DNA from: Candidatus Peregrinibacteria bacterium GW2011_GWA2_33_10
GTDB lineage: Bacteria; Patescibacteriota; Gracilibacteria; UBA1369; GWC2-33-13
Reading direction: 5' to 3'
DNA: 64,000 nt
NCBI GenBank assembly: GCA_000989565.1
Contig: LBOO01000010.1
Coordinates: forward strand, 1 to 64,000
Positions 41,771 to 51,217 of the stretch are shown here, piece after piece; within the stretch, counting starts at the first letter, position 1; each line of letters opens with the position of its first letter. A program made the translations under genes and the position numbers. Below the pieces are notes generated by a model, which saw nothing but the letters and a program-made list of their open reading frames with translations, made no database searches and was not told where the DNA came from.

Positions 41771-44700
41771 TCAGGGAGTAGGAAGAGGGTTAACTCCACG
41801 TTCTTCCAACAAATTAGCAGCTTCCATTCTATCCAATACAGCAGCTAATTGAGCTCTGTTTACGATTCCGTAAATGTCAGCTTTTACACCATTATCCGTG
41901 TCTTGACCGGTGATGATACCATAGAAATTAAGTGCTCCGATTGCTTGACAGTAAGGCAAGTCAGCCTCGTTCGCACAATCCGAGAAAATTTCTTTTACGT
42001 CATCAACACTTAAGTCACCTGCTACATCTTGCATGCCATAAGCACTTACAAGTAATTGAGCTAATTGACCTCTTGTGGCGGCGTTGAAGTAATTTGTTTG
42101 AGAATTACAATTTGTCCAACCATTGTCTTCACAAGTTCGGATATTACCTTTTGCCCAAGCCGGAGCATTTTCAGGATTTGTCGGCTCGCCAGTTTGGTCT
42201 TTTCCGTATTTATCACGAACGATAGTTGTAATTACTTCAGCTAAAGCTGCAGGATCGCCCGGAGCAAAGCTTTTATCGGTATAATCATTTTCAATTTCTT
42301 TACCTTTGATCATACCCAATTGGCTCATAGCATTTGCTGACTTGTAATACCAGTCATCAATTTTTACATCGCCAAAATCAGTTAATCCTTCTTCAACAGC
42401 ATATTTTTGTTCTTCGTTCTTTAATTTTATAATTGCTGATTTTGCTGTTGTTAAACAATTGATATCTTCTTTAGCGACACAAGCTTCGATTTCAACACGT
42501 TTGGCTTCGATTTTAGAAGCCATTTCGTCGTTAATCGGATTTAATTTAGCCAATTCCGTAGTAGCTCCATCAAATTGTGTTTTTAATTTTTTGTTCTCTG
42601 AAGCCAATTCTTCGTTGGCTGATTCCAATTCGGCAATTTTTTGAGCCATTTCGCTCATTCTTTTACCGATTTCATCTACTTTTCCGGTATCACCGACAGC
42701 TAGAACATTTTCCATTAAATTAGTATGTTTCTGTTCCAATGCTGATTTAACCTGTTGATTTGTGATTGTCGCTACAGTTTCAACCAAGCTGGAAACAACA
42801 CTTTGGGTCATTTGTTCAACTTGTTGCAACATTTGAGCCATTTTGGCTTCAAACATCGCATTCAATTGTTGTTCAAATTGTTCAAAACTGACTGCTCTTG
42901 ATGATTCTCCTGAATCACCTTCTTCAAACATGTATCCAAATTTATCTTGAATTTGTTCATTATACATGCCTTCTTGATTTTTCATAGGGTAGCCCATTCC
43001 GGCTCCGCCTGAGATCTGCATCAAAGCGCGTTCGAAGTTTTCTTTGATAAATCCGGCTGAACGCATTGCTTCTTCAGCGCAGCCAAAATCTTCTACTGCT
43101 ATACATTTTTCAGCTTCATTGGATAATCTTTTTGCTTTATCCAAAATTTTAATTAATGCATCTGTATTTTTGCCTTTTGCTTGTAAATCAGAGATAATTC
43201 CTTCTCCTTCAGCTATTCCGCTCTTTAAATCTTTTACCCATCTAGAAATATCTTTGCCCATTCTGACATCTTTTACAGATTCATGAAGGTTTTTCACTTG
43301 TTCCCACATATCTCCCATTTCCCAACGAGCATCATCAAATGCTGTTCTTACTGTATCGCCGTCTCCGCTATTGAATGCTTCTTCAATTGAAGTTACAAAA
43401 GCAGTACAAGTTTCCACTATTTTTTTAGCGGCTTCAGCATCTGCGCCTTCTTTTACAGCTCTACCTGTTTCTTTTTCAATATTTTTACATTCTCGTACAA
43501 AGTTTTCTTTTTCACGAGACATGTTTGCCAGCATCTCGAAACTTTGGAAAGACTGCCACATATCTTGGCGGCTCCAATTAAGTTCGTCTCTGCCTCCTTG
43601 GCATTCCTGCATTTGAGACATATATTCCATCTGATCATAACAAGATTTTACAGTGTTAACTACGGCCTCAAAGTCAGTTAATTTAGTTTGAAAAGCGGCA
43701 ATGGCTGAATTATCTGAGCCAAGTTGTTTTGCCATTTTTTCAAGCATTCTTTTCCATGTTTTCAAATCGTTTGCATTCTCGCGTTCAACTTCTTTTTTCA
43801 TTCTTTCAATATCTTTTTGAGCTCTTGGATCTTCAGAAATTTTTGGTCCGTTTTGGTCAAAATTTCCTTGCTCAAAATTTGGACCTTGCCATTGCTGTCC
43901 TTCTTTTCCATTGTTAAAATTGTAATTTCCCCATGGATCATTTGTCATTGGAGGATTCATTCCAGGCTGCCCCGGCATTCCAGGTTGAGTTGGAGCTCCA
44001 TATTGAGGATTCATAGTATTATTCATGGCTTGTTCACAACTCATGTTTGGAGGAAAACATGGAGCATCTGTTACGTTTCCACACCATGTACCGCCATTAG
44101 CAGAACATTCTTCCTGATCCATATACATCCAATCAGTACCGGCATCCGGATATTTTTGATCGGGATATTGCTGTCCAGGTTGTGTACCGTTTGGATATTG
44201 TTGTCCAGGGTATGGTTGTGGTTGTGTACCGTTCGGATATTGTTGTCCAGGGTATGGTTGTGGTTGTGTACCGTTCGGATATTGTTGTCCAGGGTATGGT
44301 TGATAAGGTTGTGTACCATTTGGATAAGGTTGACCATTTGGTTGTGTGCCGTTTGGATATTGTTGTCCAGGCTGTGTGCCGCTTTGTTGATCACAGTGTA
44401 CCTGACCATCAGGTGTTTTATAACAACCTGGAGGAACTCCTTGTTGATCCATTGGATATTGTTGTCCAGGATATGGTTGATAAGGCTGTTGGCCGTTTGG
44501 ATATGGCTGTCCGTTTGGTTGTGTACCATTTGGATAAGGTTGTCCATTTGGAGGTGGCATTTGTCCGTCCGGTGGTGGTGGCATGTTGCCATTCGGTGGT
44601 GGTGGCATATTGCCATCCGGTGGTGGTGGCATATTGCCGTCCGGTGGTGGTGGCATATTGCCGTCCGGTGGTGGTGGCATATTGCCGTCCGGTGGTGGTG

Positions 44701-44863
44701 GCATTTGTCCCTCAGGTGGTGGTGGAGGATTATCTACCTGAGTCTTCAGGTTTTCTGTTTGGATGGCTGTTGCCAATACCAAACTGAAAGTCAAAACAGC
44801 AAGCACTGACGCGCTTACTAATTTCGCTTTTTTACTTAAACTAATGTTTCCTCTTTTTTTCAT
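41771..44863 (-). CDS. Proline-rich repeat surface protein with C-terminal SLH-like domains
   Basis: The start at 44863 (MKKRGNISLSKKAKLV) gives 1030 residues; a 32-codon upstream extension lacks signal character. An N-terminal TM/signal (about 12-34) is followed by PPPPDG-N/Q-M repeats and then YPNGTQPQPYPGQQ repeats to about residue 240. A Cys-containing stretch (CSANGGTWCGN) leads to long helical/coiled regions (350-800). The C-terminus has two or three SLH-like units (FGDVKIDDWYYKSANAMSQLGMIKG, YFNAATRGQLAQLLVSAYG, NRAQLAAVLDRMEAANLL). Probably a cell-surface or S-layer-associated stalk protein. Followed by a strong terminator. Confidence 0.8.
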   Translation of the reverse strand: MKKRGNISLSKKAKLVSASVLAVLTFSLVLATAIQTENLKTQVDNPPPPPEGQMPPPPDGNMPPPPDGNMPPPPDGNMPPPPDGNMPPPPNGNMPPPPDGQMPPPNGQPYPNGTQPNGQPYPNGQQPYQPYPGQQYPMDQQGVPPGCYKTPDGQVHCDQQSGTQPGQQYPNGTQPNGQPYPNGTQPYQPYPGQQYPNGTQPQPYPGQQYPNGTQPQPYPGQQYPNGTQPGQQYPDQKYPDAGTDWMYMDQEECSANGGTWCGNVTDAPCFPPNMSCEQAMNNTMNPQYGAPTQPGMPGQPGMNPPMTNDPWGNYNFNNGKEGQQWQGPNFEQGNFDQNGPKISEDPRAQKDIERMKKEVERENANDLKTWKRMLEKMAKQLGSDNSAIAAFQTKLTDFEAVVNTVKSCYDQMEYMSQMQECQGGRDELNWSRQDMWQSFQSFEMLANMSREKENFVRECKNIEKETGRAVKEGADAEAAKKIVETCTAFVTSIEEAFNSGDGDTVRTAFDDARWEMGDMWEQVKNLHESVKDVRMGKDISRWVKDLKSGIAEGEGIISDLQAKGKNTDALIKILDKAKRLSNEAEKCIAVEDFGCAEEAMRSAGFIKENFERALMQISGGAGMGYPMKNQEGMYNEQIQDKFGYMFEEGDSGESSRAVSFEQFEQQLNAMFEAKMAQMLQQVEQMTQSVVSSLVETVATITNQQVKSALEQKHTNLMENVLAVGDTGKVDEIGKRMSEMAQKIAELESANEELASENKKLKTQFDGATTELAKLNPINDEMASKIEAKRVEIEACVAKEDINCLTTAKSAIIKLKNEEQKYAVEEGLTDFGDVKIDDWYYKSANAMSQLGMIKGKEIENDYTDKSFAPGDPAALAEVITTIVRDKYGKDQTGEPTNPENAPAWAKGNIRTCEDNGWTNCNSQTNYFNAATRGQLAQLLVSAYGMQDVAGDLSVDDVKEIFSDCANEADLPYCQAIGALNFYGIITGQDTDNGVKADIYGIVNRAQLAAVLDRMEAANLLEERGVNPLPTP
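44170..44725 (-). repeat. Coding tandem repeats in the Pro-rich region
   Basis: Two blocks: about 44180-44360, with near-identical units encoding YPNGTQPQPYPGQQ, and about 44560-44725, with 24-base units encoding PPPPDGNM (five or six copies). Such blocks change in copy number by slippage, and can also be collapsed in short-read assemblies. Confidence 0.8.
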
Positions 44864-45086
44864 TTGTTTTTGTTTTAAAAAATAAAAAGAGTTCTTTAAA
44901 AAATATATTAAAGTTTTGTTGTATTTAATGTGATTTTTAGTTTTTTGTCGCATTAACAATAAAATGGATAAAATCAGGTAATTATGACATGCTTTTAGAG
45001 ATATGTCAAGAATGACAAATAAGATTATCCTTTTAAATTAGGAACTTTATTACTTTTTAATCCGATAAATCATTGTTTATTCAATT

Positions 45087-46103
45087 TTAATATCCTCTTC
45101 TTATTTTTCGAATTTTTTCAATTATCCAATTTAAATAATACTTAATAGTAATAGGATAATCTTGGACATGGAGATATTTTTCTTTCTGACCGCCAAATTT
45201 CATTTTAAATTGACTTAACCCAAACCATGGATGATTATCATTATCATCCACAATTCCCCAAAAGTTATAACGCAGGCAGCCTTTTTCTTTGGCTTTTTTT
45301 ATAACTTCCCATTGGATTAAATATGAAGCGGGAATTTTATTATATTCACTTAAAGAAGCGGCATGATGGTATGATGCTTCCTGCCCGTAAAATACAATTA
45401 TCGCAGATGCTATGATTTTATTCTCAAAAATTGCGTTGAATATTTCTATTTGGTGATCTTTCGAAAGTACCTGTAATTGTTTTTGGAGAAAATTTAAGGG
45501 AAAAGGAATAAATTTATGCCTTTTTACGGTATCCATATGAATTTTATAAAATTCATTCAATGCTTTTTCATCGCACGAAGATTCTATTTTTACTCCCATT
45601 TTTACAGCTCTATTTATTTCGTAGCGAGTATTTTTTTTAAAATCCGTCATTATCTCATTTTCAGTCGCGCCAATATCTTTTATCCAACTCGTTTCAGGAT
45701 TTATCAAATGAATTGGCGCATTTTTGAATCCATGACTTTTAAATAACAGGTCATTTTGTTCATTATCTTCAATTAATGGATTGATTCTGACAAAGGAGGC
45801 TTTCTCTTGTTTGGCAAGCTTTTTCAAGTAATTCAATATTATTTCGAATTGTTGTTTATCATTGAAATCAATTACCGGACCATACGGAATATGCAGAAAA
45901 GTGCCGCGTTTGGCTATAATTTTTAAAACTTGGCAAATTCCCACCAAATTAAGTTGTTTATCGTATAATCCCAAGCGAAATATTTTTTTCCCCAATTCTT
46001 TATTTACTTCACCCCAATTCCAAGACTGCAGGAATGATTGTTTTTTTTGATTCAGGAGAAATTCTTCCCATACTTTTTTATCTGTAATTTCCTGTATTTT
46101 CAT
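45087..46103 (-). CDS. FemAB-family peptidoglycan bridge acyltransferase
   Basis: The 338-residue GNAT-fold protein resembles FemX/FemAB, which transfer amino acids from aminoacyl-tRNA to lipid II. Motifs: FLQSWNWGEVNKELGKKIFRLGLY near the start, FLHIPYGPVIDF, DFKKNTRYEINRAVKMGVKIE (the tRNA/lipid side), and ASYHHAASLSEYNKIPASYLIQWEVIKKAKEKGCLRYNFWGI, typical of the second GNAT domain. No signal. It leads downstream of a minus-strand run with an aminotransferase and murF, which supports cell-wall work. Confidence 0.85.
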   Translation of the reverse strand: MKIQEITDKKVWEEFLLNQKKQSFLQSWNWGEVNKELGKKIFRLGLYDKQLNLVGICQVLKIIAKRGTFLHIPYGPVIDFNDKQQFEIILNYLKKLAKQEKASFVRINPLIEDNEQNDLLFKSHGFKNAPIHLINPETSWIKDIGATENEIMTDFKKNTRYEINRAVKMGVKIESSCDEKALNEFYKIHMDTVKRHKFIPFPLNFLQKQLQVLSKDHQIEIFNAIFENKIIASAIIVFYGQEASYHHAASLSEYNKIPASYLIQWEVIKKAKEKGCLRYNFWGIVDDNDNHPWFGLSQFKMKFGGQKEKYLHVQDYPITIKYYLNWIIEKIRKIRRGY

Positions 46104-46113
46104 AATTTTAATT

Positions 46114-47352
46114 TTAATTATTTTTTAAAAAATCAATAATTTTTTCCGCCTTTTTTAAAGTGATGTGTATGTGGGTTGGCAGATTTATGCTTTCCAAAGC
46201 TCTTTTTTCAGCATTCTTGCAAGATCCTTTTTGATAAAATACGGATTCAAAATCCACATTTTTCGGTGCTATAACATTATCATACCAGTCTCCCAAATAA
46301 ATATGTTGTTTCGCGGCGAGGCGCATTAATTCATCTCTTTGTGAAATAAAAATCGTAAATCGAAGATAAATGTTTTTAGAACTTTTATTTACCTTAGGTG
46401 TTCGCAGAATTGATTCAGATAATTCTTGTTGATAAAAATCGGCAATATTTTTTCGATGTTTATTGAATTTATCTAAATTTTTCATTTGATTACAAGCAAT
46501 TTCAGCTAGGGCATTAGGAAAACAAGAGGGTTGCGATTTCGGGAATTTACCTTTTTTTTCTTCTTGAATCAAAGCTTTCGATAAGAGATTAATTTTTTGA
46601 AAAAATAAAATCATTATTTTTCCCAGATGTAAAAAATTATATAAAGGTAAGGAAATCGCAAATATTATAGGATGAAGCAAATGGCTATAAATTTTTTTAT
46701 AACTTTGATATGAAAGATCTTGTTGAAATTTTTTCAAATTTTTGCCGATTTCCGGATTATTTGTCACGGCCATTCCGCCATAAACCGCGGAAATCACTTT
46801 GTCGCGACCAAAACTAAACATGGCGGCATCTCCGATTGTGCCGATTTTTTTATTTTTAAATTCTGCGCCAAGCGAATGAGCGCAATCTTCAATGATTTTA
46901 AGTTTATGTTTATTGGCGATTGTTTGTATTTTTTCATAATCAGCGATAGCACCGAATGTGTTTTGGATGATTATGGCTTTGGTTTTAGGTGTTATTTTCT
47001 TTTCCAGATCGTTTTGATCAATATTCAGAGAATCCTTTTCAATATCCGCGTAAATCGGTACGGCGCCGGCGTGAATTATGGCGTTTGGCACTACAACGCA
47101 AGTGTAAGCTTGCAAAATAATTTCATCTCCTTTTTGGACATTCATTGCTTTTAATATGGCGTAAAGAGCTGAACGGCCACTATCAAAACTGACCGCATGT
47201 TTGATCGGCAAGTATTTTTTAAATTTTTCCTCAATCTGATGAACGTATTTGCCATGGCGTATTGATAACCATTTCCATGGGAAAAAAATATAGGATTTGG
47301 CTATGAAAATATCCTTAAGAGTGGTGTTTGGAGATAAAGAAGTGTGAATCAT
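46114..47352 (-). CDS. DegT/DnrJ/EryC1/StrS-family PLP aminotransferase
   Basis: The 412-residue protein has the fold-I motifs HAVSFDSGRSALYAILKAMNV, GDEIILQAYTCVVVPNAI, IIEDCAHSLGAEF (PLP-ring Asp) and AAMFSFGRDKVISAVYGG with the likely Schiff-base Lys in GRDK. Such enzymes aminate keto-sugars for surface glycans. Located 10 bases upstream of the FemAB gene, it probably belongs to envelope glycan or cell-wall synthesis; the sugar substrate is unknown. Confidence 0.87.
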   Translation of the reverse strand: MIHTSLSPNTTLKDIFIAKSYIFFPWKWLSIRHGKYVHQIEEKFKKYLPIKHAVSFDSGRSALYAILKAMNVQKGDEIILQAYTCVVVPNAIIHAGAVPIYADIEKDSLNIDQNDLEKKITPKTKAIIIQNTFGAIADYEKIQTIANKHKLKIIEDCAHSLGAEFKNKKIGTIGDAAMFSFGRDKVISAVYGGMAVTNNPEIGKNLKKFQQDLSYQSYKKIYSHLLHPIIFAISLPLYNFLHLGKIMILFFQKINLLSKALIQEEKKGKFPKSQPSCFPNALAEIACNQMKNLDKFNKHRKNIADFYQQELSESILRTPKVNKSSKNIYLRFTIFISQRDELMRLAAKQHIYLGDWYDNVIAPKNVDFESVFYQKGSCKNAEKRALESINLPTHIHITLKKAEKIIDFLKNN

Positions 47353-47372
47353 GTGTTTTAATTATAAATTTT

Positions 47373-49052
47373 TTATTCTTCTCGATTTAACAATATTTTC
47401 ATTACACTTTCAGTGCCACGGCTTTCAAATAGTATAACCGAATTATAGCCGATTTCTTTTTCAATTATATCGAGTATTTTTGATTTTTCGTTTTCATAAT
47501 AAATTTTAAGATTACTTTTTATTGTTTTTATTCCAATTTCCAAGTTTGATTTCTGATCTTTATCCAAAAAAATGGCATGTGTACAGATTTCACTGATTTT
47601 TTCCCCTATTTCTTGATGTGAATCCCGGCTTTTTTCTCCCAATTCCAACAAACTTGGCATAACAATAACTCTCTTTTGATTTTGATATAATTTCAAATGT
47701 TCCAAAGCGCTTTTAATTCCGTCCGGATTGGCATTGTAAGTGTCATCAATAATCATTAAATCATTTTTACCTGTTTTTCTGTTCATGGTTTTATCTATTG
47801 GTTTTAAATCTTTAATTTTTTGCGGCAATTTTCTAAGATCCATACCTAAATAATCAGCTATTAATATTGATGGCAAGATATTGGCAATATTGTGTTTAGG
47901 AATGATATTTGTTTCTAGTTTTATATTTTGATTGTTAAAATTAATGGAGAATTTTAAATTATTTTCTGTTTCTTCAATATTTTCAGCGTATACATAAGCC
48001 TTTTTATTATCTAAAGAATAGGTTTTATAAGGAGAAGTTACTTCTTTTAAAGATTCGCGAATTGAATTATTGTCAAAATTCATTATTGCCAAGCCATCTT
48101 CAGGTAGTGAGTCTATTAATTCCATTTTAGTTTGGCGTATTTTTTCCTGTGATCCGAAGAGTGCTAAATGTTGGTTTGATATGGCTGTCAGGATTCCGAT
48201 TTTTGGTTTTACCATTTGGCAGGTTGTTTTAATTTCTCCTTTTTTATAAGCCCCCATTTCAACTATAAATATTTGATGATCTTTGTTTAATTTGGATAAT
48301 ACTGTTTGTGCGACTCCTATTTCGGAATTTATGTTTTTTTCCGTTTTTAAACAATTATAATCGTTTGAAAGTATTTGATACATAAATTCTTTTGTACTGG
48401 TTTTTCCATAGCTGCCGGTTATGCCGATTACCAGTAAATCCTGAAATTTTTGGATTTTTAATTTTGCTTTGTAGTAAATGTATTTTTTGATCAGTTGCGT
48501 GATTATATTAAATATCAATACTATCGCGAAAACTAAAATGGGTAGAATGAAGGTAATAAATATTGTTCCGGCGGTACCTCCCATCAAAAAAAGCAAACCA
48601 AATTTCCGCTCAGTAAATTCCGAGTATAAAAATATAGCATCGTATAAGAATATTCCCGGGAAATAACAAACTGTTCCAAAGGAAATAAGAGAAATCAGAA
48701 TAGCTTTTTTTGTTAATATCGGTTTTTTTAATGTTTTATTTTTAATTTTAATTAAGGAGTTTACGGTTTCCAGTAAATAGATCAATAAAATCAATGATAA
48801 AATATTGTTTTCTATAAATCGCACACCGAAAAAAAATATCAGGATTATAAATAAGCGGACATAAAAAAATATATTAAATATTGATTTTCTGTTTTTTTTA
48901 CTTTTTAAATGGTCGATTAGGCGATCAATTCGATATTCCTTTAATTGCCATAGATAAACCTGAAAGAGGGTCGCAAAAAACGTTCTTCCAAAAAAGGCCA
49001 AAAGAGTTAAAACTATTAATATTCTGTAGGTATTATCTGTAAAGTTAAACAT
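47373..49052 (-). CDS. murF: MurF-type ligase with N-terminal membrane domain
   Basis: MurF adds D-Ala-D-Ala to the UDP-MurNAc-tripeptide. The 559-residue protein has the ATP loop GITGSYGKTSTKEFMYQIL (about 205-224), INSEIGVAQTVL, IFIVEMGAYKKGEIK, the LTAISNQHLALFG motif, and DTYNANPDGIKSALEHL in the C-terminal domain, the MurF signature. Unlike standard MurF (about 450 residues), it has about 190 extra N-terminal residues with five or six TM segments, a form found in several low-GC and CPR bacteria. Same run as the aminotransferase and FemAB genes. Confidence 0.88.
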   Translation of the reverse strand: MFNFTDNTYRILIVLTLLAFFGRTFFATLFQVYLWQLKEYRIDRLIDHLKSKKNRKSIFNIFFYVRLFIILIFFFGVRFIENNILSLILLIYLLETVNSLIKIKNKTLKKPILTKKAILISLISFGTVCYFPGIFLYDAIFLYSEFTERKFGLLFLMGGTAGTIFITFILPILVFAIVLIFNIITQLIKKYIYYKAKLKIQKFQDLLVIGITGSYGKTSTKEFMYQILSNDYNCLKTEKNINSEIGVAQTVLSKLNKDHQIFIVEMGAYKKGEIKTTCQMVKPKIGILTAISNQHLALFGSQEKIRQTKMELIDSLPEDGLAIMNFDNNSIRESLKEVTSPYKTYSLDNKKAYVYAENIEETENNLKFSINFNNQNIKLETNIIPKHNIANILPSILIADYLGMDLRKLPQKIKDLKPIDKTMNRKTGKNDLMIIDDTYNANPDGIKSALEHLKLYQNQKRVIVMPSLLELGEKSRDSHQEIGEKISEICTHAIFLDKDQKSNLEIGIKTIKSNLKIYYENEKSKILDIIEKEIGYNSVILFESRGTESVMKILLNREE

Positions 49053-49060
49053 TTATATGA

Positions 49061-49837
49061 TTATTTTTTATAAAACCATTTTTCCACTTGTTCGGCAAAT
49101 TCATCGGGCATCGCATAGGGCAATCTGTGGCCTATATTATCATAAATTATAATTTGCGAATTTTTAATTTTTTCATGCATTATTTTTGCGTGCGATACTG
49201 GAGTAAGTGTATCTTCTCTACCCCAAAGCAGCAAAGTCGGGATGTTTATTTTATGCAAAAGATTTGTTAAGTTTTCTTCAACAATCAGCTGAAATGTTTT
49301 TTTCATTATCGGATCTGTCAATTTCAAATAATCATAGCCTTTTGATAATCTATATAATATTTTTCGGGCAGATTTTTCCATTTTGCTGATTATAGGTAAT
49401 GAAAAAAATGCGTTTCCTGTTTTTGCAAGGATTTTAAATATATTTTTTTTGAGATTATTTTTATCTTTTATTCCGGCAGCTCCGGTTAAAATTAAATGTT
49501 TTAATTTCACAGGTGATTCTGCGGCAATTTTTATGGCTATTCTTCCACCAAATGAATGAGCCAATATGTTATACTGAGGTAAATTTAATTTTCTGATAAA
49601 TTCGCAAACAACATGGGCGTAATCAGAAACAGAATATGGTTTTTCAGGATTGGTGCTTTCCCCAACTCCCGGCAGATCCAGAGAAAATGTATGAAAATTT
49701 TTGGATAAGATTTTTTGTAATTCCAAAAATTTATCGGAAGTTAATCCCCATCCTGGTAAAATTATCAATGGCGTTCCTTCGCCCATTTCAAAATAGGCAA
49801 TTTTTTGAGTTGTTAGTTGGAGATATTTTTTTTGCAT
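49061..49837 (-). CDS. Alpha/beta hydrolase
   Basis: The 258-residue protein has the oxyanion region PLIILPGWGL, nucleophile elbow AHSFGG (about Ser94), the Asp in LLWGREDTLTPVSHA and the His in DNIGHRLPYAMP near the end: a complete triad. Substrate unknown (esterase or peptidase are both possible). No signal peptide. First gene of the minus-strand cell-wall run, 8 bases from murF. Confidence 0.85.
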   Translation of the reverse strand: MQKKYLQLTTQKIAYFEMGEGTPLIILPGWGLTSDKFLELQKILSKNFHTFSLDLPGVGESTNPEKPYSVSDYAHVVCEFIRKLNLPQYNILAHSFGGRIAIKIAAESPVKLKHLILTGAAGIKDKNNLKKNIFKILAKTGNAFFSLPIISKMEKSARKILYRLSKGYDYLKLTDPIMKKTFQLIVEENLTNLLHKINIPTLLLWGREDTLTPVSHAKIMHEKIKNSQIIIYDNIGHRLPYAMPDEFAEQVEKWFYKK

Positions 49838-49954
49838 GAGGTTATTATAAGTGTTTCAATTTAAAGAGGAAAGATCTTGCTAAAAAATTTGAATTTATTT
49901 ATGATCTTGAATAGACTTTTATTTATCTTTTCTGAAAGTTAATGAATATTTGAT

Positions 49955-51205
49955 ATGCGCAGCTTATTCAATAAAGATCGCCGTACTAATTCCTATTTTT
50001 TAGCTTTGGATATAGGTACTGAATATGTGAAAGCATTGGTGTGCGAAAGTCAAGAAAGCAGGGGGCTTGTTCTTGGTTGTGGCAAAAAAAAGCAAAGATT
50101 GGGTGAAATGCAAGGAGGTGTGGTTACTGATATTGCGGGTGTTATTGAAAATTGTAAGGATGCGATTAAACAAGCGGAAAAGGGGTCAGGAATCAAGGTA
50201 GATCAAATGGTTATGGGAATAGCGGGCGAATTAGTAAAAGGTGCCACGAGTACCACGACTTATACCCGCAGTGATCCGAACAGTAAAATCAGTTTTGATG
50301 AATTGAAAAATATTATTCATAAAATTCAATGGAAAGCATTTGATCAAGTTAGAGCGCAGCTTGCTTATGAAACAGGGCATAATGAAATAGATGTCAAGCT
50401 TGTTAACGCGGGAATCGTGGATGTGCGAATTGATGGTTATAAGGTTTCGAATCCGCTGGGTTTTCAAGGCAAGGAAGTTACTATGTCGATTTTTAACGCT
50501 TTCGCTCCTTTGGTTCATTTCGGAGCTTTACAGACGATCGCGGCTGAATTGGATATGGATTTGCTGGCAATAGTTGCTGAGCCTTATGCTGTCGCGCGAT
50601 GTTTGGGGCAAGAGGATCGAAGTAATTTTAGCGCGATTTTCATTGATATAGGTGGAGGAACCACTGATATCGCTTTGGTTAGAGACGGAAGTGTTGAGGG
50701 TACTAAAATGTTTACACTCGGAGGACGGACTTTCACAAAAAGACTTTCTCAGAGTTTAAACATTTCTTTTGATGAAGCTGAAGAAATAAAATTGGCCTAC
50801 GCCGAGGATAAATTGGAAAAACAATCTTATAATATTGTTAGAGAAGCCATGAAAAGTGATTGTGAAGTTTGGCTTACAGGCGTTTCTTTGACTTTATCCG
50901 AATTTGAAAACATTGACAGTCTTCCTTCAAGAATTTTATTATGCGGGGGGGGGTCTCATCTCCCTGAGATCAAAGAAGTTTTGGATACAAGAAATTGGAT
51001 AAAATCATTACCTTTTTCCAGAAAACCGCAAATAAATTTTTTGCAACCTAAGCATATTTCCAATATTATTGACATGACGAACAAGTTAAAAGATCAGCAG
51101 GATGTCACTCCTATGGCGCTTGCCAATGTTGCTTTGGATTTAGCCGGAGAGGAAAAAATATTATCCAGAATTTTACGCAAAGTTGTCCGCCTTTTACAAG
51201 TTTAA
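49955..51205 (+). CDS. FtsA/PilM-like actin-fold ATPase
   Basis: The 416-residue protein has actin-fold motifs: phosphate-1 LALDIGTEYVKALV (about 17-30), phosphate-2 AIFIDIGGGTTDIALVRDG (about 228-246) and adenosine motif RILLCGGGSHLPEIKEVL. The FtsA-type 1C region lies between, with GGVVTDIAG and LQTIAAELDMDLLAIVAEPYAVAR. FtsA tethers FtsZ; PilM serves type-IV pili. No ftsZ or pil genes are adjacent; it is followed by a baseplate-J-like membrane protein with 12 bases between, so the exact member is unclear. Confidence 0.8.
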   Translation: MRSLFNKDRRTNSYFLALDIGTEYVKALVCESQESRGLVLGCGKKKQRLGEMQGGVVTDIAGVIENCKDAIKQAEKGSGIKVDQMVMGIAGELVKGATSTTTYTRSDPNSKISFDELKNIIHKIQWKAFDQVRAQLAYETGHNEIDVKLVNAGIVDVRIDGYKVSNPLGFQGKEVTMSIFNAFAPLVHFGALQTIAAELDMDLLAIVAEPYAVARCLGQEDRSNFSAIFIDIGGGTTDIALVRDGSVEGTKMFTLGGRTFTKRLSQSLNISFDEAEEIKLAYAEDKLEKQSYNIVREAMKSDCEVWLTGVSLTLSEFENIDSLPSRILLCGGGSHLPEIKEVLDTRNWIKSLPFSRKPQINFLQPKHISNIIDMTNKLKDQQDVTPMALANVALDLAGEEKILSRILRKVVRLLQV

Positions 51206-51217
51206 TCTTAAATTTTT

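Noticed and set aside
44180..44725. CRISPR array in the repeated region
   Set aside because: Repeats are in-frame coding repeats within the Pro-rich protein.
43724..44809. 361-codon plus-strand frame opposite the Pro-rich protein
   Set aside because: It is the antisense of the PPPPDG and YPNGTQ repeats (giving WWWH-type repeats); the minus-strand gene explains the DNA.
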